Below are positions 18,999 through 49,451 of a stretch of DNA of 64,000 nucleotides, one piece after another (the first letter of the stretch is position 1; each line of letters opens with the position of its first letter). The DNA is from Branchiostoma lanceolatum. Its lineage: Eukaryota; Chordata; Leptocardii; Amphioxiformes; Branchiostomatidae. The DNA is taken from positions 30,818,958 through 30,882,957 of the forward strand of contig NC_089722.1 in the NCBI RefSeq assembly GCF_035083965.1, in the 5' to 3' direction. The notes under the pieces were generated by a model. The model saw only the letters and a list, made by a program, of their open reading frames with translations, made no database searches and was not told the DNA's origin. The translations under genes and the position numbers were made by a program.

Positions 18999-19920
18999 CC
19001 GCATAATCTGAGTTCTTATCTAATCTTAATTCATATGTAAGCATTTTTGTTTATTATTCTTATTGTTTCTTCATGGTAATTAAGACTAATATAATCATGT
19101 TTAAAAGCGACTTGAAAAGCATTCTCATAAATCATCCTAGCCTAATCCCTTATGATATCCCCATATGTTCAGTTCTTAAATTATAAATCATATCACTAAT
19201 TATTTGATTACCCTTATTGTATTGACATCGCATTCTATGTATTGCCTGTGTTACTTTGTTATAACTCATAGACTATTGGTTATTAATACTAACATAATCA
19301 TGTTAAAAGGGACTTGAACAGCCATCTCATAAGCCACTCATGATCAAGTCACCTTATTTATCCTCATTTGCTCAGTTATCTTAAGTTATATCATTGCTAA
19401 TTTTATCACCCGTATTGTATCGTTACGTAATAACATTCTATATACTGCTTTTACTGCTTTATTATCAAATATAGACTATTGGTAATTAAAACTATAATCA
19501 TGTTTAAAAGTGACCTAAAAAGCCATCTCATCAGACATAAACCATCCTAGTTCCCTTTCATACCCCCATATGTTCAGTTCTTATCTTATCTTATCTTGAA
19601 TTATATCATAATTATTTGATTATCCTTATTGTATCGTCATCACTTCCAATATGTTTCTTGTATCACTTCATCATCATTTATGGATATTGGTCATTAAGAC
19701 TATAATCATGCTTGAAATTGTCCTGGAAAGCCATATCATAAACCGTCCTAGTCCCCTGTGATATCCCCATATGTTCTTATCTTATCGAACCTTGAATTAT
19801 ATCACCAATTATTTGATTAACCCTGTTGTATCGTTCTGACTTCCAATGTATTACCTATATAATTACTTATTTTTATTTATCGACTATTGGCAATAAAGAT
19901 TATTATCAATTTTGATTAGT
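18955..19920 (+). repeat. tandem array of a LINE 3' end, ~200 bp unit
   Basis: The end of the ORF2 (FKSDLKS-like) plus its 3' UTR is repeated head to tail. Copies begin near 18,957, 19,099, 19,297, 19,499 and 19,707 with catgtttaaaag(c/t)gac(t/c)t, followed by catctcataa, catatgttcagttctta, ttatttgatta, tattgtatcgt and actattggtaattaagact. The last ends in aataaag near 19,893. Confidence 0.8.
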
Positions 19921-20244
19921 ATAAGGAGAAGAGCGTAATATAAGCTATATACGTTTATCCTCTCCTTCTGCTTCTGTTTTTTCGTATAGCAATATGTTAT
20001 TTATTGTGCAAATAAATAAACAAAATACTAACAAAATTTTCCAACACAAGCTTCCTCTTTAACATTAGAATATTAAGTCAATGTCTAGTCTAGACAGAAT
20101 AGATTTAACTCAATTCTAGGCGCCATGGGTTGTAGCTTCATTAATTCATTAATGTCAGAATGTATATGTCGAAACATTCGGAAAAAAATAATGGAGAATT
20201 CTTGTCCATATTGTAAAAACACATGAAACTGCCCAGGTTCTGTC

Positions 20245-38905
<18,661 letters not shown>

Positions 38906-39314
38906 GTTCGTCTTCGTGTAAGCAGAGTACCCGTGAGAGACTTCTTCACCAGAGCTAGGATCTATGCAAATAAGGTTTAGGGTTGAAGCAACTAATCATT
39001 ATACAAACCGGAAGGAAGGACGAATGACGCGCTACGAGTACGCAAACAGGTGATGCAGGCTGAATACAATGTGAAAACAGTGAATTGTAGGTTGGAAGCA
39101 GTTAAGAGAGGCATTTCGCACCACTTTGTTTTTATGCTCAATACCTTGACTTTCCACTTGTCTTAAAAGTTATTTAGGATCTAGATTCTGCGAATCTATT
39201 GGAACCCTTAAATGAATGACTCTTTACACTAGCAAAAACAAGGTATACGTTTTGTTTATTCAAGACCTATTAACCTCCGCGCGAATGGGCAGAACTGCTA
39301 CTACTCAAACTACT
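38906..39314. other. upstream flank of the NRF-6-like gene
   Basis: No gene seen. It should contain the promoter or 5' UTR of the minus-strand gene; no TATA box or initiator could be assigned. Confidence 0.4.
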
Positions 39315-39510
39315 GTGGTCGTAGTGTGGTAGATCACTCGGCTGTCAAACAATGGGTCCCCGGTTCGTATCCCGGTGTGCCCAGTGACATGTCCGGACTT
39401 GCGCCCCGACGTTGCGCCCTTGGGAAAGGCACTTAACACGACTTCCCTCACTTCACTCAGGTGTAAATGAGTACCTAGCTCATCTAGGGTTAGGGTTGAG
39501 TTACGAGGTT
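39315..39510 (+). mobile_element. SINE-like copy
   Basis: tgtggtagatcactcggctg, ccggttcgtatcccggt (box B-like), gcgcccttgggaaaggcact, aacacgacttccctcactt and ctcaggtgtaaatgagtacc follow the body seen at 26,315 and 31,133. Confidence 0.6.
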
Positions 39511-40291
39511 TATGCGGTCGGCACCCTGTATGTATAACTGAACACATTGACTTCGTTTTCACTAGAACGCCTCCTTCTGTCTACCCTGAAAACTGCAGTC
39601 AATAACGTAGGCCAAAGTAAAGAGTTTTTTTTTTTTAAAGCATCTTTGAATCCGAAGCCACAGCTTGCACATAGAAGGTAAACCGTACTGTATCTTGGCT
39701 AATTCACCTTTTAGACCTTGGAAAATAATGCCTAACATTACATAACATAGCATAGCATGGTATAACATCATAACCTAGCATTGGATATCATGAAACAACA
39801 TTGCATATATAAGTCCAGTTCATCCTCGGTTAGCATAAACACTACATACATGAAACCTATCTAAAGTATGTTGTATGAATTTTGACTAAAGATTGTATAC
39901 CACGTCGTCCATACAAGTCCAAATTTGCATCAATATCAATGGAAGAAATTAACCTTTATCCGTTAAACCAACTACAGGCGTGGTAAGTACGTTTGCTCCG
40001 AAATCTATGTATATAAACTTCTTATGCATTCATATTTCTTACAATAGAAAAAATTAGATACCAAACAATTTTAGATCTATCATATTGGAAATGTTTTGTA
40101 GGATTTATGGAACCTTTATCAGTTAAACGATATAATATGTACATATGTAATGGTATATGGCATGGTTGTGAGCACAAAGTAATTCAGAGTGAAACCTCAA
40201 AAAATGTAGGTACATTGAAAATACATCAGTGTGTCGGTGACATTGGGTTGCCGAGTCCTGTATACATGTACACTACATTTAGAAATCAAAA
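39511..40291. other. no recognisable feature
   Basis: AT-rich; no supported gene. Confidence 0.5.
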
Positions 40292-40395
40292 CCCCCGCAG
40301 TCACACATCCCGCAGTCACAATCTCCACATTCACAATCCCCACAGTCACAACCCCTACAGTCACAACCTCTACAGTCACAACCCCTGCAGTCTCA
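40292..40395 (+). repeat. 15 bp minisatellite
   Basis: About seven copies of a ccc(t/c)(a/g)cagtcacaa(c/t)-type unit in tandem. Confidence 0.8.
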
Positions 40396-40489
40396 AAACG
40401 TCACTGCGGTTTCTTCCACCGACTACGGTTAGAAAAAATGCCACGAGTATGAAATTGCCATCATTTACCTGTATGTAATCAAAGTAGCT

Positions 40490-41600
40490 TCTCCTTATGC
40501 AAATTACGCCTACAATTGCATATTTTCTATCTATTAACATTCCTCTCTTCCTCAGTTACGAATGTCACATATTTGAAAAGTCAAATCATGGAACACAGTG
40601 GGCTTTTAAAATTGTCTCATTAGTTATGCAACTTAGAATCTGATTTGCATAATTATATCCAATCATACAAAGCATCTGCATCTAAGCTATCTACATACCA
40701 AAAATCAAGACCATCCATCCAGCCCATCTTAAGTAAGTATTTTGTAATTAATTATGCAAATGAGGTCTTCATTTGCATAGTTGATATTTATTAATATTTC
40801 TTTCCTCCTCAGTTACATATATTTTACATATGTTTGAGAGTCCTATCATGGAATTTGGCGGATGTATAAATTTTCCTCATTAATTATGCAAATTAGATAC
40901 TTATTTGCATAATAAGTATCTAATCATGTACATCATCACTCAACCCATCTACTTACCAAAAATGAAGACCATCCATCAAGCCCATCTTGAGTTATAGTAT
41001 TTTCTCATTGATTATGCAAATGAGGTATTCATTTGCATAGTTGATATCTATTAATAGTTCTCTCCTCCTCAGTTACATATGTCACATGTTTGAGAGTCCT
41101 ATTATGGAATTTGGCGGATGTATAAACTTTCCTCAATAATTATGCAAATTAGATACTGATTTGCATAATAAGTACATAATCATGTTAATCATCACTCAAG
41201 CTATCTACTTACCAAAAATCATGACCATCCATCAGGCCCTTCTTGAGTTATTCCATTTCAAAGTCTGAAGCAAAACCTGCTCTCTTGCAGTTCAAAAAAG
41301 CCGATAGGGGGCCCAAACCTAGACCACTTACTCTCTGTCCAAAGAGCTATCTACCACTCAAAAATCAGGACCATAGCATGTCCAGAACACGAGATATCAA
41401 AACAGGAAGTTCCGCTGCAGTACCCTAACAAGCCGCTAGGGGACCCAAAAACTAATCATTTTCATGTCTCATCAAGACCTACCCACCTACCAAATATCAA
41501 GACAATCCATCCAAGCCTTCTCGAGTTATGCTGTACGTTACAAACAAGCAAACACACAAACGCTACCCTCTGCATAACCTTCTCGGCGAAGGTAATCACC
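40490..41600 (+). repeat. array of ATGCAAAT/ATTTGCAT repeat units plus family tail
   Basis: About three units of 180-200 bp (near 40,610, 40,870, 41,130) share a tcattaattatgcaaattag or gatt variant, tgatttgcataa, ctatctacttaccaaaaatc, tcctcagttacatatgtcac and gagagtcctat(t/c)atggaat. The last continues into the gccgctaggggacccaaaa tail and ends at ataaccttctcggcgaaggt near 41,592. Confidence 0.8.
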
Positions 41601-41691
41601 AGCCAACTCTAGATCCAAGATTTGAGAGGGTCATCGAGTAAAGAAAAACGACTCGCTGAGACTTGATTATTTATGAGATTTTTCTTAAATA

Positions 41692-41890
41692 TCTCTTACT
41701 AGTAAATTAATGGGATAAGGGGTGCTATCCTATTAATTTACTAGTAAGAAAATTTTACTCTTATTACTCAATTAATGGAATAAGGGGGTGCTATCCCATT
41801 AATTTAGTAGTAAGAGAATTTCTTTAGATATCTCTTACTAGTAAATTAATGGGATAAGGGGGTGCTATCCCACAAATCTACTAGTAAGAG
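41692..41890. repeat. three tandem hairpins, ~70 bp period
   Basis: Each unit is itself an inverted repeat: ctcttactagtaaattaatg then ggata, a gggggtgc loop, then tatccc(a/t)..aat(t/c)ta and ctagtaagag. Units span 41,692-41,750, 41,758-41,816 and 41,831-41,890. Confidence 0.85.
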
Positions 41891-42373
41891 ATTTTAAAAA
41901 TTGTCCTATAGTGAAATAATGGGATACGTTTGTGACAGCCGTTATCACGTGTAAAAGTAGTTATCACGGTTTTCGATTGAAATACTTTTTTGGAACAAAA
42001 ATTGGGATAAAAAGATTGAGCTACTTGCAGATCTGTTTAAGTAACAGTCATGTGTCAACACATGCGCAATAGTCATACAAGATTGGTTCAACGTCCAGCT
42101 ACAAAGGACGAAGAACAACCTCTGTCCCTTTGTCGGTCGATCACCTGATTAGATTATCGATATGTAGCAAACAGAACAATAGTGTTGGCGAGACTGATCC
42201 CTCCCTGTACGCAAACTGTCCTCGATCTTTGATACCTTATAGTTAACGCAAACAAACGAACAAAAGAAAAGTATGTGTATATGGAGAGAGCAAATAGCCG
42301 CTACTTTAAAACTTTGGACCTGGTCGACAAAAGAAGAAACATGTCATAAACAAGTATAGTATCGAAGTTTAAA
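41891..42373. other. 3' flank of the CARD-only gene
   Basis: No second gene seen. Candidate poly(A) signals on the minus strand were not decisive. Confidence 0.4.
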
Positions 42374-43584
42374 CTACAAATTATCTGAAATGCAAACGGG
42401 AAAAATTCGGCAAGTACCATGAGGACGCCGCCCAAGATCCTTCCACCGTTTCTCTCCTCTCCTCACCGCTGTCTGAAGACGTGCCCGACTCTCCAGTAGT
42501 TGTTTGACAAGGTGATGGTATGGAACTTCCCTCAAACTTTGGACGAAGTCGTCAAAACCGTCGTAGGGTAACTCTGCAACAGCAACACAGTGAATAAGGT
42601 CCATTATAATTTGGTTGCAAAATCACATTTTCATGAATGTTTTATGATGATGAGGAATCCCCCCGTCTCTGGAAATGATGTTCAAGACGGAAAATCTCAG
42701 AGGAATGCATTAGATTTATAATAATACGAAATACGATGCCTGAATTTTGATAAAGATTTTATGACAGACAACGGATAACTTTTTTTAAATGTAGGTTTAC
42801 AGCTTTAGTTTACTTAGTACGGCAAGTATCGCTCATGATTGACAGACTCTTGTGATTGGCTGATTAAGCTATTTTCAGAAGTTGCCGACCAATGGGACGA
42901 AGGGCTACGCCTCAGTGACTGGAACCTTTGGACTTGGGACTAATGGTCACCTACGGCAGTTTTCTGGGTGACAAAACGCCATAAAACAGTGGCGCACAGT
43001 AAGAAACTAATAAAAACACTTGAAATATTGCTTTTGAACCTAGTAACCTTGCACGATTCATACGCATGTTGACCTTCGAGATTAGGGAACTAAAGGGCTG
43101 CTAACTGGCAAAACACTCTTTTTGCTCTGGCTCTGCATATTTATCAAAACCAAGTATAGGAGGTCCGAGTTCAGTTATCCGCCTTGGTTAGGCTTACGTT
43201 ACGTTTGTACGTGTTACGCTTACAGGTAACGGTCACGGAACCGATTATCACAGCAGATCACATGTACAGGCAAACTAAGATGACATTCAGACTAGGTACA
43301 CGGTGAATTGGCCTAATTAACATAACTGTTTTAAACTGAGTTCATTAACTACATGCAGGTAAAAAACTATTACAAAGTTTCGGTAGCGGAAACGTACCGA
43401 GCAGTTTGTCCAGTAGCGCCCTCGCGCCGCAGTCTGGTCCCTCGGTTCTCGCCCTGGCCCGGATGAACCCTGGGTCTCCGTCCCGCCAGTGGACCGTGCT
43501 GTACCGCAGGACCAGGACCGGGTCCATGTCACGGACAACGTCGTCACAGCAGTCCAGGATAACCTGTCGGTGGAGCGGGTCCAT
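42374..43584 (-). CDS. CARD-only protein, 128 residues
   Basis: Two exons, 43,584-43,398 and 42,573-42,374 (TAA), join in phase 1 with gtacgt and ttgcag borders. ATG at 43,584 is chosen because the peptide from there (MDPLHRQVILDCCDDVVRDM, then a VLRYSTV helix) starts like a CARD helix 1; an upstream in-frame ATG at 43,662 would add 26 residues. The core LLDKLLELPYDGFDDFVQSL, REVPYHHLVKQLLES gives the LLD...F..F...L...LL pattern of helices 4-6. A basic tail (RRGEKRWKDLGRRPHG) follows. CARDs are homotypic adaptor domains of apoptosis and innate immunity; a CARD with nothing else often regulates larger CARD proteins. The intron inside the CARD and the near neighbour with another CARD suggest a local family. 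A death-effector or death domain is less likely. Confidence 0.7.
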
Positions 43585-44832
43585 AGCGGCTACAGGCACT
43601 GGGCAGTTGACAAAGTGGTAACTTGGTTCTTTTCTTCTTGGTGTTTTTGTCACGTGCGACAATTTTCGATGACGTCACTATCCAAATTAGTCCCTATTAA
43701 ACTAAGAAAATGAACAAACTTGGAAAGTACTGATTCTTCTTCTTTGCAACTGTAATGCAAATATATGTACAATTTCAGTAGTTGTAGGAGGATTGGACAG
43801 CGAATGGTTGGAATCTTTTGATTTGGTTGTTTAGAAAATAAACAACTTTCATCGATTTTTTAGCCTGTGCGGAGGCCTGTGAGCATTGTCATTTTGGGAT
43901 TTTGTAGTAATGGACATATTCATACATCATAAATAGTGGTTACCTAAACTGCCAATTTGAATCTGTCGTCTCAGATACAATGCTTGGACCCAAACCATTG
44001 CCGATATACATTATGTAATATATATAGGTATTCTTTTCTATTTTGTTGCATGTTTAGCACAGCTACAATTACATGTATTTCTATGAATAGAATGATGTTC
44101 ATTTCGTGCTGCTTGTGTTGTACCATGTTGACAATACAATATCTCACCCTGAAGTTCCCACCTAGAGGAATGGCATAGAATTTTTCAATAGCAAACCTGA
44201 GGTATTTCAAGTATTTAGGAAATACCAACAAAAATATTTTCAAGCAATATCTGACCAAAATGCTGATAAATGTTCCAAAATCTTGACGATAGTAAGCTGG
44301 AAAACTAGTCTAGTGTAGTGAATGAAGTGATATTTTCTGATCAAAGGTTGAGAGGTTGAAGGTTAAATGTCATTTTGTTGAATCTTATTATAAACCCTTA
44401 TTAGAGCCAATGTCTGTAAGGATCAAATAGTGCTCACGGTCAAAAAACCGATTTGGCTTATATTTTGCACAGAGATAGTACTTGGCCCACAACCCCTGAA
44501 AATAGCTTTCTTTCCGCTCAACACCCATCGTTGCCATGGCAACAGCCCAATCAAGTTTTGGGGCCATTTTGACAGATTTTCGTATGGCAATTACATGGGA
44601 ATTGGCAAAGTTTAGAGCACACTCTATTGGGTATTTGCCTACTGTACCATCGTGTCAAATTTCAGGTGATTTGGTCCCAAAATCAAGAAGTTTGATTGGT
44701 AAGAGAAGGAAAAGAAACGCAAAAAAACAAACAATATACGTTATTCCAAAATGATATATCTGTGAATTTACATAGATTTTTGATTAATCGTTACTTTGAA
44801 TAGTATACATAAACATAATGTGTAAAAAAAGA
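43585..44832. other. no recognisable feature
   Basis: Intergenic between the two CARD genes. No supported gene or clear repeat. Confidence 0.5.
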
Positions 44833-44922
44833 TTAAGGTGCCGAGTTGTCCTGGTGCCGAGTTGTCCTGGTGCCGAATCGTCCTGGTGCCGAGTCGTCCT
44901 GGTGCCGAGTTGTCCGGATACC
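44833..44922 (+). repeat. minisatellite, ~16 bp unit
   Basis: Five copies of ggtgccgagttgtcct (with cgaatcgtcct and cgagtcgtcct variants). Same unit as the right end of the 36,840-37,688 element; here no opposing end is visible, so it may be a solo end. Confidence 0.8.
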
Positions 44923-45183
44923 AAATATGCATGTCATCGACGACACAATGGAACGTGGAACATTGTACTCCGACTTCGCCTGACGTCATACAGGTGTTGG
45001 GTAATTTGAGCCCTTTCGTCGATTTTTCTACTCTCAAATACATTGTCTACACCAAAGATTGGTCAAAGAAAGCCACATATAATTTTCACCAAAGAGGTTC
45101 AACTTTATGCAAAATGTTATTTTGTTCATCTCTTCGAATTAAATTCTTATTTAGGTACAAGATTAAAGAGCGCTGTCAAACGT

Positions 45184-45363
45184 ACACAAAAAGTTTATTT
45201 GCAAGTTCAGGCCCGAAGGCAAGTACATTATAGAAACATAGGACACAATGGACAGTGATTGACGCTGTTGTAATAATAGACTACTTAGATTATAGTGTTG
45301 GCTATATCTAGACATCATCGATTTGACATCTTTTTGGGGGCGGACGAAGACGACAAGCCCCAT
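45184..45363. repeat. dispersed repeat, copy 1
   Basis: Shared with 61,579-61,756 in the same orientation: ttgcaagttca(g/t)gccc, gtacatt(a/g)tagaaacat, a gactg/ttgttgtaa step, aatagactactt and gtgttg(g/t)ctatatc. It lies just 3' of the CARD-membrane gene stop and is probably part of its 3' flank. Confidence 0.7.
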
Positions 45364-45367
45364 TTTT

Positions 45368-46994
45368 CTATGATTCGTGGGTTTCTTTGTTTGTGGTAGT
45401 TTTAACATCATAGCTTTGTGCCCTTCTCACTACCCGGTATACCACGAATCGTCTGTTCAAAAGTTTAACTTGAACACAATGGTAGTAACGAGAGAAAATC
45501 CACACATTAAAGATCAAATCACAAACAAATATTGTGAAAACAGCCCCGAAGAAATCTGATTTCATATCGGAATACCACGCGGTAAGGATGTAAAATGTCA
45601 CAGCTATCTCAAGCAGAAGTGTCACCAAGATGGCGTTTCGCAGACTCTGGGCTATCTTTGACCGCAAATAATCTATTTCCTGTAATTCTTTCCTGACAGT
45701 CTCATATCCTTCTTCCAGTAGTTTGTGTTTTTCCTCAGCGGCTCGTGAAAGTTTAGAGTTTGTTTTAACCCTGGGTTCACAGTAGAAAAACTGACACAGC
45801 GATATGAGGAGCATGACGTGTTCGAAGATCGAGAAGTCCGTAATGTTCAGATTAATAGTATACAGAATGTCGTTCAGGAGTAACAGAAAACTTAAGACGA
45901 GTTCAATGTTTGTGATCGTGCAGCTGATTGCTGAGACAACTGATCGATCTGGGGGCCTCCTGAAGATACGGAAGATGACACTGCTGGTGGCCCGCCTGAA
46001 TAGCCTGAATCTCCGTTTTTCTTCACTCTTCCTTGTTGATGGCGCCTCGTACGAATCTATATTGAGCACTGTAGATGTAATAGAAATAGATCAAGCGTCA
46101 CTAAAAGAATTGTAAGACTTGTATGTATTTCTTTGATGATGAACACATTGTCATTACATTAGACATTTATGACCGCTGATAGATAAGTCAATACAGCACG
46201 TTATATGTCTTTTAAGCATACGATGTAAAGGCCAGAAAACACCTTTAACACAAATTGTGCTTGTGTCACCAATGATACTAAGATACATCAGTTCCTGATA
46301 ACAAGCAACTATCATAAGTATTGTTAAATAAAATAAAGTATACTATTATGCTCGCTCCTAAAGCTTCGCTAAAAAAACGCTTGTACATACACCCTTCTGA
46401 TGTTTGGAACCTGGTAACGCGACTCTCGAAAAACCTTCATTTCAGAAGCAAACAGTGCATAATTATGGTTTGTTTATACATACAATTGTAAGTTTCCATT
46501 TTTGTTTGCTTTTCTGCTTCAGAAAAGAACGTTTTTCAAGAGTTGGGGTACCAGGTTCCGAACCGACTGTCCTGTTAAGTATGACGTCATGAGGTATAAT
46601 TAAATAATAACTTGATTACCTGGTGGCAGGAATCAAAAGCTGGAAGAAGGATTTGTAAGATTCGATGTTTGATAACATTAGAAGGGTGTGTGTTGGTGCA
46701 AAAGTCTGTGTTCACTGTATTTTTCACTGTATATTTGCTATGATAGAAAGTGCGTTAGTTTTTGAATCAGCCTCGAACGTGTATCAACAGCATCAACTTA
46801 CCAGTATCTCCAGATTCATCTTCACCCAAAAGGCAAGCCAGCTGCTGATTCCCGGTTTGTCTGAGAGCGGCTCTAAAGGAATTGAATGCAGTGGACCCCT
46901 TCGCATCCAACAAGTCCAACAGTTTTCTGACTTTGTCCTCTGGAATGAGTTGTGCTTCAACATGGTGCGACTCTTCTGGCGACAAGTCCCGAGT
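45368..46994 (-). CDS. CARD plus four-transmembrane protein, 5' incomplete
   Basis: Exons 46,994-46,802 and 46,068-45,368 (TGA) join in phase 1 (gtaagt donor, catctacag acceptor) and give 297 residues. The first exon carries helices 3-6 of a CARD: LSPEESHHVEAQLIPEDKV, RKLLDLLDAKGSTAFNSF, RAALRQTGNQQLACLLG. The second has a basic stretch (KRRFRLFRRATSSVIFRIFR), two hydrophobic segments (around SFLLLLNDILY and FEHVMLLISLCQFFY), a charged predicted coiled coil (EEKHKLLEEGYETVRKELQE), and two more hydrophobic segments (AILVTLLLEIAVTFYILTAW; FGAVFTIFVCDLIFNVWIF). CARD helices 1-2 must come from an upstream exon that I could not find before 49,450. The gene would place a CARD on a membrane, as MAVS does with one segment, but four segments with a coiled coil is a different plan. 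A fold-back MITE sits in the intron. Confidence 0.7.
46402..46565. mobile_element. 164 bp fold-back MITE
   Basis: The ends ttggaacctggtaacgcgac, tctcgaaaaacc and, in reverse complement, cggaacctggtaccccaact, cttgaaaaacg pair for about 50 bp, with tttcagaagcaaaca and cagaaaagcaaaca steps inside. Located in the intron of the CARD-membrane gene. Confidence 0.75.
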
Positions 46995-49451
46995 CTGTCG
47001 GTCAAAGGTGATTTTTTGTCAGAAGGTTTGAAACGCTACGTTGGGTTCTAATCACCGCGCCCAGTATGGGATATGATGCTATGAACTGGTGCAATTCACA
47101 TGCAAAGACAACCTCTGAGCCCCTGACACACCGACGAGCTTCGATTGGTCGCATTTGTTTGTCAACGGATTGTCGCTCGATTCTAAAATCGGCAGAGGGT
47201 CGCATTTTCCCCCTAAAAGTAAAAACCTCTATCGTATGGGCTCAATGAACAACGGACATCAGCCGATGCTAAGTGACAAGGGCTTTTGCAGTTATCTTCT
47301 TCTTAAGTAATCTGTATTGAAATAGAAATGAAATAGACATTTTTACGGGATAAAAATACACCCGTCATTAAAATTTGAAGCATTAAGGGGGGACACCCCA
47401 GTTTATTTGGGGTCTCAATTCGAGTTTGCACACCATCAAGTCTAGCGGCTGTCTCTTCCAGGAAATACTTTTGAGCCAAAAAAATAATGTATTTAGGAAT
47501 GAAGGCTATCCCCATGTTATATAGTTACAGCCGAGTTGATAATCCTAGATTCATTTTGCGGTGAAAACAATACAATGCGATTCAATCGATTACATCGTGT
47601 AGAAATCGATGGTCTTCAAACAAAATACATCATATGCATGGACTATCAACAAGGAAAAGCCTACAAATTGTAAACCAATTTGCTGAATATGCAATTAGAA
47701 GTAAGAAGGTATTTGTTTCTTAGATATCTAGATGCCCATTTTGATGCACACTCACAGTAAACAATGAATTGGTAAAAAGCGGAAGTCCAATATATATGGC
47801 GGAAGTCTTTGATTTCTCCACGCAGCGCAGACTAATTGATAATTCCACAAAAAGACTTAAAGGAGGGCTTCCATTTTACCCCTGGAATAAAGACACACAT
47901 ACCATCTTACTGTCTTAAGTTGATAAATAGAGGCTTTGAGTTGACTTGACTGGACATGCCTTGACTTCACGGATCCTTCTTAATCGGTGACTAGAAGGCA
48001 AAACACATTGAGCCAGAGACCACATGGCGGCCACATATTTCCCTGACGGGAACTTTGATCTGTACTAGTATGCCAGATACAACCACCTGTATTATGGTTC
48101 CACTGAAAGTTTCTGACGTATGAAGTCCCCTCTATCTTCTGTGATCCGTTTAGAGACCCTACTGTCAACGACGCTGTTTTCTTCCGAGGCCACAACCAAT
48201 GATATCACATCAAAGTTTGTATCACATGTATATCACATGACAGGTCGCAAGTATGTTAACTGCCATACTAAGGGTCAAAGTCTATCATTTGGTGCGTTAC
48301 GTCACGTATGTAGTTCAATGGAGAGCGATACGGTGGCCGGGTGGCGCCCGTGGCATCAGATATAACGTTAAGTGTACAATATATATAGATAAGCATTATA
48401 GCGTTACAGCGATATATACCGTATTGCGGTACACAAATTACATTGTTAGATCCGGCACGGACGCGGTGTAAATGGCCACTAACATTTAGACTCGATCAAG
48501 AAGGTTCGTCCCAAGTTAGCTCTCTGATGTTTGAAGATGACTGAGAAGTAACATGAAATGGAATATTCAACGAAAAAATGTGTGTTACTGGGATGGGAAA
48601 GCCTGGTTGACCGCATTTTAGATCTGTTAGCTTTTTTATTGTTTGATTTTTATTCACTGTAGTATTGGTTAAAAGCAATTATCATTGAAGTATAATTTAG
48701 AACTTGAACCTTGTGTGCGACAACTATCTATTCTCAGTAGGCTCCTTGAATACAATTTTTGTTTTGTTCTATGCTTCAAGCTATTACAAGTGATTAGACA
48801 TTAATTTTCTTTTCTTTCAGTGTTCTGTGCAGCCACATAATTGTGAAGCTGACTTACGTCTTACTGAATTTGGACCATGACCCGCCACATGCCAGCTTTT
48901 TAAAGCACTTGTTTGTTTAATGTTTAAACTAAGCAATGAGCCATACATAGATTCATGCAATCATACATGTACTTGTTACATGTATGATTGCTAATGGAGG
49001 AAATAAAGTATCCACCTGCAGTATCCCCATAGACTGAATACATGATCTACCTACAACCATGAAAATACATTCCGAAGTCATCAACAACTAAAAATTACAT
49101 AAAACGTTGCCAGTTTCACGCGTAAAAGTTCCACGGCTTCCGTAAGGTTTACTGACCTTTACTGCAATACATAAAGTGTTTACTATGCGGCGCTTTTGAT
49201 ACATGTACATCCATCACTAGGAGATTTTTCCTACGGTGTGTTAGATTCTGTGTAGTTGGTGTGTAATGTTTTCACAAGGAACACTTTCGCTTCAGTATAT
49301 CTTTGTAAAACTTTAATGTTTGAAAATGATTCAGAATGCAGATACCATAGACGCTCTACGAGTAGATAGACTTGAATGTACTGTATTACAAGAGTGAATA
49401 TACCTAAAATTTTGAAATGGAATCGCCCGAAAAGTGCACAGAAGATCCAAG
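46995..49451. other. intergenic, divergent promoters expected
   Basis: It lies between the minus-strand CARD-membrane gene and plus-strand ARMC5. No gene was recognised. One perfect hairpin is at 48,958-48,992 (gcaatcatacatgta, loop, tacatgtatgattgc). The first exon of the CARD gene should be here or was lost. Confidence 0.45.

Noticed and set aside
47002-47205. Frame upstream of the CARD exon as the missing CARD helices 1-2
   Set aside because: It is in a different frame from the CARD exon, ends at a stop, and lacks the amphipathic helix pattern of a CARD start.
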